Below are positions 54,243 through 63,281 of a stretch of DNA of 64,000 nucleotides, in pieces (position 1 is the stretch's first letter; the number at the start of each line of letters is the position of its first letter). Both the position numbers and the translations under genes were made by a program. The stretch is taken from the NCBI RefSeq assembly GCF_027497195.1, contig NZ_CP114905.1:4723001-4787000 (forward strand), given 5' to 3'. The stretch comes from Streptomyces sp. WMMC500. Lineage in GTDB: Bacteria > Actinomycetota > Actinomycetes > Streptomycetales > Streptomycetaceae. The notes beneath the pieces were generated by a model. The model searched no databases. It worked only from the letters and a program-made list of their open reading frames with translations, and was not told the DNA's origin.

Positions 54243-54542
54243 ATGGCACGCACTCGCACGGCCCGCATCCTGGCCGCGGCAGCTTCTCTGCCGCTCGCTG
54301 TCGCGCTCTTCGGAGGGGTCGCGCACGCAGACAACGGGGCGTTCGCCAACGACGACTCCCACTCCGCGGTCGTCGGCCAGGTCGGCGGCGTCGGTGACGA
54401 CAACTTCGGCAACAACGCCCAGACCCAGCAGGTCAACAACGGCGACGGCGGCTACAACGAGTCCAACACCGCCAACGTCCAGGGCTTCGGCAACGTCGTC
54501 GACCAGTCGGACACGGTGCTCGTCTTCACCAACATCTGGTAA
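54243..54542 (+). CDS. Small secreted Asn/Gly-rich protein (99 aa)
   Basis: 99 residues. Signal peptide MARTRTARILAAAASLPLAV with cleavage near AHA (residue 29); the mature 70 residues are rich in Asn, Asp, Gly, Val and Gln, with two related VxGFGN-like or VGGVGDDNFGN segments and VDQSDTVLVFTNIW at the end. It has no cysteine. It might form a surface fibre or coat component as chaplins and rodlins do, but it lacks their signatures, so I leave it unnamed. AGGAGG precedes the ATG by six bases, and two large hairpins follow. Confidence 0.8.
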   Translation: MARTRTARILAAAASLPLAVALFGGVAHADNGAFANDDSHSAVVGQVGGVGDDNFGNNAQTQQVNNGDGGYNESNTANVQGFGNVVDQSDTVLVFTNIW

Positions 54543-54574
54543 GGCGCACGCAGTCCGGGGTGCTCAGGGGATGG

Positions 54575-54609
54575 CCGCGCGGCCGCACCGTCACGGTGCG
54601 GCCGCGCGG
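54575..54609. terminator. 17-bp perfect palindromic hairpin
   Basis: CCGCGCGGCCGCACCGT at 54575-54591 is exactly complementary to 54593-54609, with a single central base, so a cruciform or very stable RNA stem (with a few bases opened as loop) forms 33 bases after the small secreted gene. No T-run follows. Probably its terminator, and perhaps an mRNA-stabilising end. Confidence 0.85.
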
Positions 54610-54664
54610 TCGCGTGTGACCGCCGCCGGTCGTGGGACCCCGGACGTAGTACCCCGAAGGGTCG

Positions 54665-54701
54665 GCCGGCCGGACCTCCACCTACGGGAGGTCCGGCCGG
54701 C
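54665..54701. terminator. 15-bp perfect hairpin before the sigma factor gene
   Basis: GCCGGCCGGACCTCC at 54665-54679 pairs perfectly with 54687-54701 around the seven-base loop ACCTACG. It lies 83 bases before the sigma factor ATG. A second terminator after the secreted gene, or a leader hairpin if the sigma promoter is upstream of it. Confidence 0.75.
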
Positions 54702-54784
54702 TCGGTACCTACTCCCTCGGGTGGAGCCCGCATCGCGACCTCCGGGCGATCCGCCGACCCGGGTACCGCTCCTAGCGTGGAGCC

Positions 54785-55342
54785 ATGTCCACAGCCAGCA
54801 CCACCGACGCCCCCGCGCCGGACACCGCACGACCGCCCCTTCCGACCTTCGCGGCGTACGTGAACCTGCGGGGGCCGGTGCTGCTGCGCACCGCGCGCTC
54901 CCTGACCACCAGCCCCTGGGACGCCGAGGACCTGCTGCAGACGGCGCTGGCGCAGACCTATCTGGCCTGGGACCGGATCGAGGACCCGCGCGCCCTCGAC
55001 GGCTATGTGCGCCGCGCGCTGCTCAACACCCGCACCTCGCAGTGGCGCAAGCGCCGCGTCGACGAGTACGCCGCGGGCGACGACCTCCCCGAGCCCACCC
55101 CGGTGCCGGGACCCGACCCGGCGGAGCACCAGGCGATGCGCGACGCGATGTGGCGCGCGGTGCTGCGGCTGCCGGAGCGGCAGCGGGCGATGGTGGTGCT
55201 GCGGTACTACGAGGACCTGAGCGAGGCGCAGACCGCGGCCGTGCTGGGGGTGTCGGTCGGGACGGTGAAGAGCGCGGTCTCGCGGGCGCTGGCGAAGCTC
55301 CGGGAGGACACGGGGCTGGGGGAGATGGCGCAGGCGGCCTAG
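54785..55342 (+). CDS. SigE-family RNA polymerase sigma factor (ECF)
   Basis: 185 residues of the SigE family of ECF sigma factors. Region 2 is FAAYVNLRGPVLLRTARSLT with AEDLLQTALAQTYLAWDRI (-10 recognition), and region 4 contains LPERQRAMVVLRYYEDLSEA and LGVSVGTVKSAVSRALAKLR (-35 binding). No anti-sigma factor gene is next to it, so its control may be transcriptional or by one of the HATPase proteins. The start ATG 54785 gives MSTASTTDAP; no strong ribosome site is visible. Confidence 0.93.
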   Translation: MSTASTTDAPAPDTARPPLPTFAAYVNLRGPVLLRTARSLTTSPWDAEDLLQTALAQTYLAWDRIEDPRALDGYVRRALLNTRTSQWRKRRVDEYAAGDDLPEPTPVPGPDPAEHQAMRDAMWRAVLRLPERQRAMVVLRYYEDLSEAQTAAVLGVSVGTVKSAVSRALAKLREDTGLGEMAQAA

Positions 55343-55509
55343 CCCTCTGCGCGTAGGTGCGGGAGCACCCGCGCGTAGGTGCGGGGGCGGGCAGACAGCC
55401 CTTCCCGAGGTAGTGACAAGGTGCGCGGCCACCAGCAGAATCAGCGCCACCGTCTACTGGCGCGTAACCGCTGCGTGTCTCTGCGTGTCTTACCCCAGGG
55501 AGGCCCTCC

Positions 55510-57162
55510 GTGCTGAGCACGATGCAGGACGTACCGCTGACCATCTCGCGGATCGTCACCCACGGCTCCACCATCCACGGCTCCGCCGAGGTCCTCACCT
55601 GGACCGGATCCGGCGAGCCGCCGCGCAGGCGGACCTACGCCGAAGTCGGCGCCCGCGCCGCGCAGCTCGCCCACGCGCTCCGCGACGAGCTGGGCGTACG
55701 GCAGCAGGAGCCGGTCGGCACCCTCATGTGGAACAACGCCGAGCACCTGGAGGCGTACCTCGCGCTGCCCGCCATGGGCTCCGTGCTGCACACCCTCAAC
55801 CTCCGCCTCGACCCGCGCCAGCTCGTCTGGATCGTCAACCACGCCCGCAACCGCGTCGTCCTCACCAACGGCACCCTCCTCCCCCTCCTCGCCCCGCTGC
55901 TGCCGCACCTGCCCGGCGTCGAGCACGTCGTCGTCGCCGGCCCCGGCGACCGCGCGCTCCTCGACGGCACCCACGTCACCGTCCACGACTACGAGGAACT
56001 CCTCGCCGGCCGCCCCGCGTCGTACGACTGGGCCGTCCTCGACGAACGCGAGGCCGCCGCCCTGTGCTACACCTCCGGCACCACCGGCGACCCCAAGGGC
56101 ACCCTCTACAGCCACCGTTCCATCTATCTGCACTCCCTCGGCGTCCTCGCCGGCGAGGGGTTCGGCATCTCGCCGAGCGACCTCGCGCTGCCGATCGTGC
56201 CGATGTTCCACGTCAACGCCTGGGGGCTGCCGCACGCCGCGTTCATGGCCGGCACGTCCCTGCTGATGCCCGACCGCTTCCTCCAGCCGGGCCCCATCGC
56301 CGAGATGATGGAGACCTGCCGGCCCACGATCAGCGGTGCCGTCCCCACCATCTGGCAGGCGCTGCTCAACGAACTCGACGCCAGGCCCCGCGACGTCTCC
56401 TCCATGCGCACCGCCATCATCGGCGGCTCCGCCTGCCCGGCCCAGCTCATGAAGGGCTTCGAGGAGCGGCACGGGATCCGCGTCGTGCAGGCGTGGGGCA
56501 TGACGGAGACCTCGCCGCTGGGCAGCATCGCGCACCCGCCGCCGGGGCTGGATCCGGCGGCGGAGTACCCGTACCGGCTGACCCAGGGGCGCTTCCCCGC
56601 CAGCGTGGAGGCGCGGCTGCGCGGCCCGGACGGGAACCTGCTGCCGCACGACGGGGAGTCGGCGGGGGAGCTGGAGGTACGCGGGCCGTGGATCACGGGC
56701 GCGTACTACGGCGGCGCGGACGGGGAGCCGTTCCGGCCGGAGGACAAGTTCAGCGAGGACGGCTGGCTGCGCACCGGCGACGTCGGCACGATCACGGCCG
56801 ACGGCTATCTGACGCTGACGGACCGGTCGAAGGACGTCATCAAGTCGGGCGGCGAGTGGATCTCGTCGATGGAGCTGGAGAACCACCTGATGGCCCACCC
56901 CGACGTCGCGGAGGCCGCGGTCATCGCCGTACCGGACGAGAAGTGGGAGGAACGGCCGCTGGCGGCGGTGGTGGTGCGCGAGGGCGCGGAGGTGACGTAC
57001 CAGGAGCTGCGGGCGTATCTGGGGGAGCGGATCGCGAAGTGGCAGTTGCCGGAGCGGTGGGCGCGGATCGGGGAGGTGCCGAAGACGAGCGTGGGGAAGT
57101 TCGACAAGAAGGTGCTGCGCCGGCGGTACGCGGACGGGGAGCTGACGGTCACGCGGTTGTGA
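55510..57162 (+). CDS. Long-chain acyl-CoA synthetase (AMP-dependent)
   Basis: 550 residues of the ANL family. Motifs in order: YTSGTTGDPKGTLYSHRS (AMP phosphate loop, about residue 180), GMTETSPLGS (A5), GWLRTGDVGTI (ATP ribose Asp) and KTSVGKFDKKVL (catalytic Lys near the end). It forms acyl-AMP and then acyl-CoA, most likely from medium or long fatty acids. The start is GTG 55510 with GGGAGG about seven bases upstream; ATG 55522 is an alternative. Downstream is the oppositely oriented giant sensor gene. Confidence 0.93.
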   Translation: MLSTMQDVPLTISRIVTHGSTIHGSAEVLTWTGSGEPPRRRTYAEVGARAAQLAHALRDELGVRQQEPVGTLMWNNAEHLEAYLALPAMGSVLHTLNLRLDPRQLVWIVNHARNRVVLTNGTLLPLLAPLLPHLPGVEHVVVAGPGDRALLDGTHVTVHDYEELLAGRPASYDWAVLDEREAAALCYTSGTTGDPKGTLYSHRSIYLHSLGVLAGEGFGISPSDLALPIVPMFHVNAWGLPHAAFMAGTSLLMPDRFLQPGPIAEMMETCRPTISGAVPTIWQALLNELDARPRDVSSMRTAIIGGSACPAQLMKGFEERHGIRVVQAWGMTETSPLGSIAHPPPGLDPAAEYPYRLTQGRFPASVEARLRGPDGNLLPHDGESAGELEVRGPWITGAYYGGADGEPFRPEDKFSEDGWLRTGDVGTITADGYLTLTDRSKDVIKSGGEWISSMELENHLMAHPDVAEAAVIAVPDEKWEERPLAAVVVREGAEVTYQELRAYLGERIAKWQLPERWARIGEVPKTSVGKFDKKVLRRRYADGELTVTRL

Positions 57163-57231
57163 GGGGCCGGTGGGCGGTCCGGCGCGGTCCGGCGTTCCCG
57201 CCCTCGTGCGCGGCCGCGTCGGGGGCGCCGG

Positions 57232-60200
57232 TTACGTGGTGCCGATCTTGGCGAGGAGGTCGACGATCCGGTTCTGCACCTCCGCGCTCGTCGACCGCTC
57301 CGCCAGGAACAGCACCGTCTCCCCCGAGCGCAGCCGCGGCAGTTCGGCGCGGTTGATGTCCACGGCCGTGTAGACGACCATCGGCATCCGGTTGAGCATC
57401 CCGTTCGCGTTCAGCCAGTCCACGATGCCCGTACGCCGGCGGCGGATCCGCATCAGGTCCATCACCACGAGGTTCGGCCGGAAGCGCGTCGCCAGGTCCA
57501 CGGCCGCCTCGTCCGACGTGGCGTGCATGACCTGCATGCCGCGCCGCTCCAGCGTCGCCGCCAGCGCGTCCGCGATGTCGGGGTTCTCCTCGAAGAGGAG
57601 CACCCGCGGCGGGTGCTGCTCGCTGTCGCGCGGCGCCAGCGCCTTCAGCAGCACCGCCGGGTCGGCCCCGTACGCCGCCTCCCGGGTCGCCTGCCCGAGG
57701 CCGGCCGTGACCAGCACCGGGACGGACGCCGCCACCGCCGCCGTGCGCAGCGACTGCAGCGCGGTACGGGTGATCGGGCCGGTCAGCGGGTCCACGAAGA
57801 GGCCGGCGGGGGAGACGGAGATCTGCGCGTCCAGCTCCTCGCGGGAGTGGACGACGACGGGCCGGTAGTTGCGCGCGGTCAGCGCCTGCTGCGTGGCGGC
57901 GTCGGGCTCGGGCCAGACGAGCAGCCGGCGCGGGTTGTCCAGCGGCTCGGGCGGCATCTCGTCGTCGAGCCGCAGCGGGGTCGTCTCGGGGTCCTGCGCG
58001 GCGACCTCGACCACGCCGTGGCGGCCGTCGAGGGGTTCGGGACCCTCGGCGGCGGAGGCGTCGGGTGCCCCTATGGCGAAGGCGCGCCCGATGGCGTCCC
58101 GCCGGGCGGAGGTGCCGGGGCGGGGCGGGCGGTGGGGTTGCTGCGGGGCGTGTTGCTGCGCGGCGTGCGGGGGCGTGCCCTCCTGGGGTGTGCCGGCGCC
58201 GAGGCGCCGGCGACTGCCCGTGGGCTCGTCGCCGATGTCGTACGGGTCGTGGGCGGGGTGGGCACCGCCCCGGCTCTCCCGGCCGCCTTCGGCGCTCGGG
58301 CCGTCCGGGATGTCCCGCCCGCCGTCGCCACCGTCGCCGCTGCCGTCGGCGTCCCGGTTTCCCTGGCCGCCGCCGGGTCCGCCCTGCGCGGGCTGACCGG
58401 AGGGCCGGTCGACGTAGGCGACGCCCTGGCCGAGGGTGCGCACGCTGATGGGGCCCGACTGCTGCGCCGGCAGCGCCGGCATCGCGGGGGTGGCGGCGGA
58501 GCGGGCGAAGCGGGTGGCGCCGCCGTGGGCCGCGGGGGCGGAGCCGGATGCGGCGGCGGGGGTGTCGGGGGAGTTCCCGGCGGGCTGCTGCGCGCGGGGG
58601 GCGGCGCGGCGCGGGTCGACGCCGCGGGCGGGGGTCTGCATCTCGTGCCGCGGGTCTACGGGCACGGGGGTGTGGCCGGAGACGCGGGGGTCGGCGCCGG
58701 TGGTCTGGGCGGCGGGCGTCTGGGCGGCGGGGGCCTGCGGACCGGGCTGCTGGGGGACGCCACCGTGGGTACGGGGATCGCCCTGCGTGCGGGGGTCGTT
58801 CTGCGTGCGGGGGTCGCCCTGCGTGCGGCCGTCGCCCTGCGTGCGGGGGTCGTGCTGGGCGGGGACGGCGGGAGCGGCGTCACCGCGGCGGGGGTGCCCG
58901 GTGTCCGGGGTGCCGTGGCCGGGGTGCGGGGTCTGCGAGGTGCGTACGGTGCGCACTTCGCCCGTGTCGTCGGCGGCGCCGGGGCCGCGGCCGCCCTCGT
59001 GGGGGTAGGGGCCGGTGTCGGGGTCCTGTACGGGGCGGCCGGTGCCGCGGCGCGGGCCGGGGGCGGCGTAGGAGGGCTCGCCGCCGGGGTTCTGGGAGTG
59101 GGGGTACGGGCCGGTGTCCGGGTCCTGGGCGGCGGGTCCCGGGCGGTGCCGGTCGCCGGGGGGCAGGGCGGGGGCGCCCTGCGGGGTCTCGGCGGGCGCG
59201 GCGGGGCGGCGGCGACGGCCGGTGGGGTGCTGCGGCTGCGCCGGCCCGGTGCCGGCGGGAGGCACGGGGGTGCCGGGTACGTTCCGTACGGCCGGGTCGG
59301 TGGTGCCCTGGGGCAACTGCGGCGCGGCGGAGTGCTGCGAGGCGGGCAGAGCGGCGGGCTGCCCCGCACCCGGCCGGTGCCCGGCGGGGTCGGCGGGCTC
59401 CAGTCGTCCTGCGGTCGCCGGGTCGTCGTACGCGCCGGCCGCGGGAGCACCGGCCCGCCCTGAGTCGCCCTGCGCACGGGCCCGTCCGCGGGCCGGGTCC
59501 GCGGCGTCGTCGTACGCGTCGGGGTTGCCGCGGGTACGGCCTCGGCCGTGGCCGGGTGTCGCCGGGGCGTGGTCGTACTCGCCTGTGGCCGGGTCGCCGG
59601 GGTCGCCGCGTCCGGCGTACCCGCCCGGGTTGCCCCGCGCGCGGCGGGCGGGGCCGGGCACGGCGCCGTCGCCGTACTCGCCCGCCGGTCCCTCGGGGTC
59701 TTCGTACCCGTCGCGGTCGTCCCGCGTACGGGACGGGCCGCGGCCGGCGTCGTCGTACTCGCCCGGGCCCGCCGGGTACGCGGGCCCGGTCCTGCCGCCC
59801 CGCGAAGGGGGCCCGCCAGGGGCCGCGTCGTCGTCGTACTCGGCGGGTGCCGGGGGTTCGGCGTGGCCGGGGGCATGGCCCGTACGTGAGGGGTGGTCCA
59901 CCTGCTCCGCCCGGGCGCCGGTGCCGGTGTGTGCGACCGGGCCGCCGGGGGGCACGGGACCGGCCGGGCCGTGCGGGCCGACCCGCCCGGGGCCGCCGGG
60001 CGCCGCCGGTCCGAGGGGCCCGCCGGGCGCGCCGCCTCGGCCGGGTCCCGCCTGCCCACCGGGCCCGCCGCGTCCTCCGGGTCCACCGGGGCCTCCGGGT
60101 CCGGCCGGGCCGCCGGGGCCGATCGGCCCGCCCGGTCCCGTCGGGTCGTCCGGTCCTCCGGGACCCCCGGGACCGCCCGGACCGTCAAATCCGCCGGGAC

Positions 60201-62886
60201 CGCCGCGTCCTCCGGGACCACCCGGGCCGCCCTGCCCGCCGTTTCCCTCCGGGCCGCCGGGGCCGCCCGGCGCGCCCTGTCCCTCGAAGCCGTGCGGGTC
60301 GGCGTGCCCGCCCCGGCCGCCCGGCCCGGGTCCTTCCGGTCCCGCCGGGCCACGTCCCACGGGCCGGCGCCGGCCGCCCGTCGCCGGCTCACCCGACTCG
60401 CCGCGGTCCTGCTGCGACTGGCTGCCCGGCCCCTGGCCCACGGGCCGCCGGCGCCGCCCGCGGCCCTGCGTACCGGGGAGGGCGTGCCCGAGCGCCGCGG
60501 CTCCGGTGTCCACGGCGCTGGCCTCCCCGGCGCCACCGGTACCGCCCATCGCGGTGCCGGCCTCGGCCTGCGCATCGCCCGTACCGCCCGCCGGCACACC
60601 GCCACCGCCGCCGTACGCGTCCTGCCCCTCGTCCGGCGCCGCCCGCCGCTGTCCGCCGCCCCCGCTCGCGCCGTGCGCCGGCGCCGGGCCACCGGGAGCC
60701 GCCTGCCCGGCGACGCCGCCGACCGCCTCGTGCGCCGCCGCACCCCGCGCCGTACCGTGCCCGGGCGTGGGCCCCGGCTCCGCCGCCGGTCCGCCGGCCT
60801 CCGCGGCACCGCCCCCGCGACCGCCCGCCGCACCCGGGCCACCGTGCCCCGTACCGCCGCCCGCACCCTGACCCGGCGGCAACCCCGCCGCCGCAACGCC
60901 CTCCGCGGACATCCCGGCCCCGCCGGGACCGTCGGCAACCGCGGGACCGTCGGCCCCCGCCGGCACCCCCGCGGGAGGCGTCGCTCCGCGCCGGCGCCGG
61001 CCCGTGCCCGTACCGCCCGTACCCGTGCCGCGCGGGGGCGTCCCCGCTCCGGCGCCGGACTCCGCCGAAGCGGGTGCGGCGCGGCGGCGCCGCCCGCCGC
61101 CCGTACGCCCGCCACCGGCCGTACCGCCCTCACTCCCGGCAGACCCGTCAGCGGCACCGGCCCCGCCGGCCCCGACCGGCTCGCCCGACTCCCCCGCCCC
61201 GGCCGACCGCCCGGAAGCCCGCGCGCCCCTCGACGCACTCCCCCGCATCGGCGGCTCCGCGCCCGGCATCACCGTCGTCTCGTTCCCGGTGTCCCGCCCG
61301 CGCCCCGCGGTCTCCCGCGCCCGCGCGGCCCGCGCCGCCGGCCCGGCGGCCTGCACCGGCACCTCCAGCAGATACGCGCCGCCGCTCTGCCCCGGCACCT
61401 CGTGCGTCTGCAGAATCCCGCCGTGCAGCAGCGCCACGCCCCGGGCCAGCGGCTCGTGCACCGCACCCGCACCGGTCCCGGCACCGGACCCGCCACCCGA
61501 CCCCGAACGACCGGCGGAGCCCCCCACTCCGCGCGGCCCCTGCACCTCTATCCGCACCACGTCCCCGCGCAGCGCCGCCGCCACCACCACCGGCGCGTCC
61601 GACGCCCCCGCCGTCCGCCGCCCCGTGGCGTCGACCCCGGCGACCTCCGCGATCAGGTGCGCCAGCGCCAGCGCCAGCCAGCGCCCGTCCGCCTCGATCT
61701 CCACCTGCGGCGCGTGCACCACGAACTGCGCCCGGCCGGGCCCGATCAGCTCGTCCGCGCCCTCGGTCGCGGCGTGCACCACGTCCTCGACGTTCACCGT
61801 CTCCACCGCCAGCCGCTCCCTGCCGGAGTCCAGCCGCTGGAAGTCGAGCACGCTGTCGATGAGCGCGGTCATCCGCCCGTAGCCGGCGGAGAGGTGGCGC
61901 AGCGTCTGGTTGGCCTCGGGCCAGAGCTGCCCGGCCGGGTCGTCGACGAGCGTGTTCAGCTCCGCGCGTAGCGTGTCGAGCGGGCCGCGCAGCGCGACGT
62001 CGAGCACCGCCTGCACCTGCGCGAGCCGCGCCTCCGTCGCGTCGCGCCGCCGCCGGTCGGTGAAGGCGAGGACGGCGCCGACGAGTTGGTCGCCGTCGCG
62101 CACCGGGGCCGTCGTCATGTCCACCGGCACCGGCTGCCCGTCGCGTCCCCACAGCACCTGGCCGCGGACGCGGTGCTTGCGTCCCGAGCGCAGGGTGTCG
62201 GCGATCGGGGTCTCCTCGTACGGCAGGGGGGTGCCGTCGGCGCGCGAGTGGTGGATGAGGGGGTGGAGGTCGGCGCCGCCGAGTTCGCTGGCGCGGTAGC
62301 CGAGGATCTGCGCGGCGGAGGGGTTGACGAGGACGACCCTGCCGGTGGTGTCCGTACCGACGATGCCCTCGGCGGCGGCGCGCAGGATCATCTCGGTCTG
62401 CCGGCGCTGCCGGTGCAGTTCCGCCTCGACCTCGGCCGTGCCCGTGAGGTCCCGTACGACGAGCATGAGCAACTCGTCGCCCGTGTAGTGGTGCCCGGGC
62501 GCGTACGGGGACTCGCCGCCCGGGCCGTCCTCCAGGTCCGCGCTGGTGACCTCGGCGGGGAAGTCGCTGCCGTCGGTGCGGCGGGCGGCCATGCGCAGCG
62601 GCTTCGTCCGCTCCTCGTCGCGCGCGCCCGCGTCGGGGGCGACGGACCCGGTGGCGTCGCCGCGGGGGCGGCGCATGGAACCGGGGATGAGCTGCGGGTC
62701 GAAGTCCGGCAGCAGATCGAGCAGCCCGCGGCCGACGACCGCGGCGCCGGGCCGCTCGAAGGTCTCCAGCGCGACGCGGTTGGCGGCGACGACGGTGCCG
62801 TTGGTGTCGACGAGGAGCAGCGCGTCGGGGAGCGCGTCGAGTATGGCGGCGAGGCGAGCAGCGCCTCGGGATGGCCTGCTGCTCAC
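57232..62886 (-). CDS. Giant PAS / degenerate kinase / receiver protein (1884 aa)
   Basis: 1884 residues. PAS 1 (about 10-125, ILDALPDALLLVDTNG), PAS 2 (about 165-285, ILRAAAEGIVGTDTTG), a HisKA-like dimer region lacking the phospho-His (VALRGPLDTLRAEL), and a GHKL-like part whose N-box reads ALAHLIAEVAG without the Asn pair. Then about 1000 residues of low-complexity repeats, followed by two receiver-like domains. The last keeps the Asp (LVVMDLM) and Thr (VYTAVD) but not the Lys (FLAERS). It looks like a scaffold or phospho-acceptor rather than an active kinase. GTG 62886 has GAGGAGG upstream. Related in layout to large Streptomyces hybrid regulators. Confidence 0.88.
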   Translation of the reverse strand: MSSRPSRGAARLAAILDALPDALLLVDTNGTVVAANRVALETFERPGAAVVGRGLLDLLPDFDPQLIPGSMRRPRGDATGSVAPDAGARDEERTKPLRMAARRTDGSDFPAEVTSADLEDGPGGESPYAPGHHYTGDELLMLVVRDLTGTAEVEAELHRQRRQTEMILRAAAEGIVGTDTTGRVVLVNPSAAQILGYRASELGGADLHPLIHHSRADGTPLPYEETPIADTLRSGRKHRVRGQVLWGRDGQPVPVDMTTAPVRDGDQLVGAVLAFTDRRRRDATEARLAQVQAVLDVALRGPLDTLRAELNTLVDDPAGQLWPEANQTLRHLSAGYGRMTALIDSVLDFQRLDSGRERLAVETVNVEDVVHAATEGADELIGPGRAQFVVHAPQVEIEADGRWLALALAHLIAEVAGVDATGRRTAGASDAPVVVAAALRGDVVRIEVQGPRGVGGSAGRSGSGGGSGAGTGAGAVHEPLARGVALLHGGILQTHEVPGQSGGAYLLEVPVQAAGPAARAARARETAGRGRDTGNETTVMPGAEPPMRGSASRGARASGRSAGAGESGEPVGAGGAGAADGSAGSEGGTAGGGRTGGGRRRRAAPASAESGAGAGTPPRGTGTGGTGTGRRRRGATPPAGVPAGADGPAVADGPGGAGMSAEGVAAAGLPPGQGAGGGTGHGGPGAAGGRGGGAAEAGGPAAEPGPTPGHGTARGAAAHEAVGGVAGQAAPGGPAPAHGASGGGGQRRAAPDEGQDAYGGGGGVPAGGTGDAQAEAGTAMGGTGGAGEASAVDTGAAALGHALPGTQGRGRRRRPVGQGPGSQSQQDRGESGEPATGGRRRPVGRGPAGPEGPGPGGRGGHADPHGFEGQGAPGGPGGPEGNGGQGGPGGPGGRGGPGGFDGPGGPGGPGGPDDPTGPGGPIGPGGPAGPGGPGGPGGRGGPGGQAGPGRGGAPGGPLGPAAPGGPGRVGPHGPAGPVPPGGPVAHTGTGARAEQVDHPSRTGHAPGHAEPPAPAEYDDDAAPGGPPSRGGRTGPAYPAGPGEYDDAGRGPSRTRDDRDGYEDPEGPAGEYGDGAVPGPARRARGNPGGYAGRGDPGDPATGEYDHAPATPGHGRGRTRGNPDAYDDAADPARGRARAQGDSGRAGAPAAGAYDDPATAGRLEPADPAGHRPGAGQPAALPASQHSAAPQLPQGTTDPAVRNVPGTPVPPAGTGPAQPQHPTGRRRRPAAPAETPQGAPALPPGDRHRPGPAAQDPDTGPYPHSQNPGGEPSYAAPGPRRGTGRPVQDPDTGPYPHEGGRGPGAADDTGEVRTVRTSQTPHPGHGTPDTGHPRRGDAAPAVPAQHDPRTQGDGRTQGDPRTQNDPRTQGDPRTHGGVPQQPGPQAPAAQTPAAQTTGADPRVSGHTPVPVDPRHEMQTPARGVDPRRAAPRAQQPAGNSPDTPAAASGSAPAAHGGATRFARSAATPAMPALPAQQSGPISVRTLGQGVAYVDRPSGQPAQGGPGGGQGNRDADGSGDGGDGGRDIPDGPSAEGGRESRGGAHPAHDPYDIGDEPTGSRRRLGAGTPQEGTPPHAAQQHAPQQPHRPPRPGTSARRDAIGRAFAIGAPDASAAEGPEPLDGRHGVVEVAAQDPETTPLRLDDEMPPEPLDNPRRLLVWPEPDAATQQALTARNYRPVVVHSREELDAQISVSPAGLFVDPLTGPITRTALQSLRTAAVAASVPVLVTAGLGQATREAAYGADPAVLLKALAPRDSEQHPPRVLLFEENPDIADALAATLERRGMQVMHATSDEAAVDLATRFRPNLVVMDLMRIRRRRTGIVDWLNANGMLNRMPMVVYTAVDINRAELPRLRSGETVLFLAERSTSAEVQNRIVDLLAKIGTT
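58766..58853. repeat. 18-bp tandem repeat coding for DPRTQG blocks
   Basis: About five tandem 18-bp units (consensus CCCTGCGTGCGGGGGTCG on the plus strand, with point changes) encode six-residue blocks of the DPRTQG type in the giant sensor protein. In-frame expansion or loss would alter only the linker length. Confidence 0.8.
59955..60300. repeat. Collagen-like Gly-x-x coding tract in giant sensor protein
   Basis: About 115 codons in which Gly occurs every third position for long runs, mainly GPG, GGP and GRG triplets with occasional Phe, Ile, Asp and Ala. The DNA consists of degenerate 9-base repeats rich in CCG and CCGGG. Collagen-like Gly-x-y runs can form triple helices when long enough; bacterial cytoplasmic examples are unusual. 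Confidence 0.8.
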
Positions 62887-63078
62887 GACGAACTTCCTCC
62901 TCGACTACCGTTCTTGCTGTGCTCCGCGGCCGGCCCTCGCGCCGTCGCGCCCCCCGAACGCACCCCGTATGCGCCCGGTGCGCGCGCCGGTGGGCCGTGC
63001 CACGAGAGGATTCTACGGTCCTCCGTTGCCCGGGGGACGGCGGATGAGAATCGTCACGCCGCCACCACAACTCGGCCG

Positions 63079-63117
63079 GGTGGCGGCAGGGTAGCGGCCA
63101 GGTGGCGGCCAGGTGGG
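63079..63117. repeat. 11-bp tandem repeats in divergent promoter region
   Basis: Three 11-bp units, consensus GGTGGCGGCCA (63079-63089, 63090-63100, 63101-63111) and a partial fourth. They lie in the 395-bp gap (62887-63281) between the giant sensor and the LtrA gene, which otherwise holds no gene; GATTCCGCG-like units also repeat at 63139-63160. Confidence 0.7.
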
Positions 63118-63281
63118 CCGGGTATTCTGCGGTCCGCGACGATTCCGCGCCGATTCCGCGACGGTACGGGCCCCCCGGAACGGGCCCCGCACCGGCCGCG
63201 ACCAGGGCGCCGGGCCGCTGCCCGGCACCGCGCCGGCGGGGTTCGTCGACGACACGCGGCTGACGGTGGGGGCGGGGCGGC

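Noticed and set aside
59955..60300. GC-rich tract considered as a non-coding satellite
   Set aside because: It stays in one open frame through the giant sensor protein and encodes regular Gly-x-x triplets.
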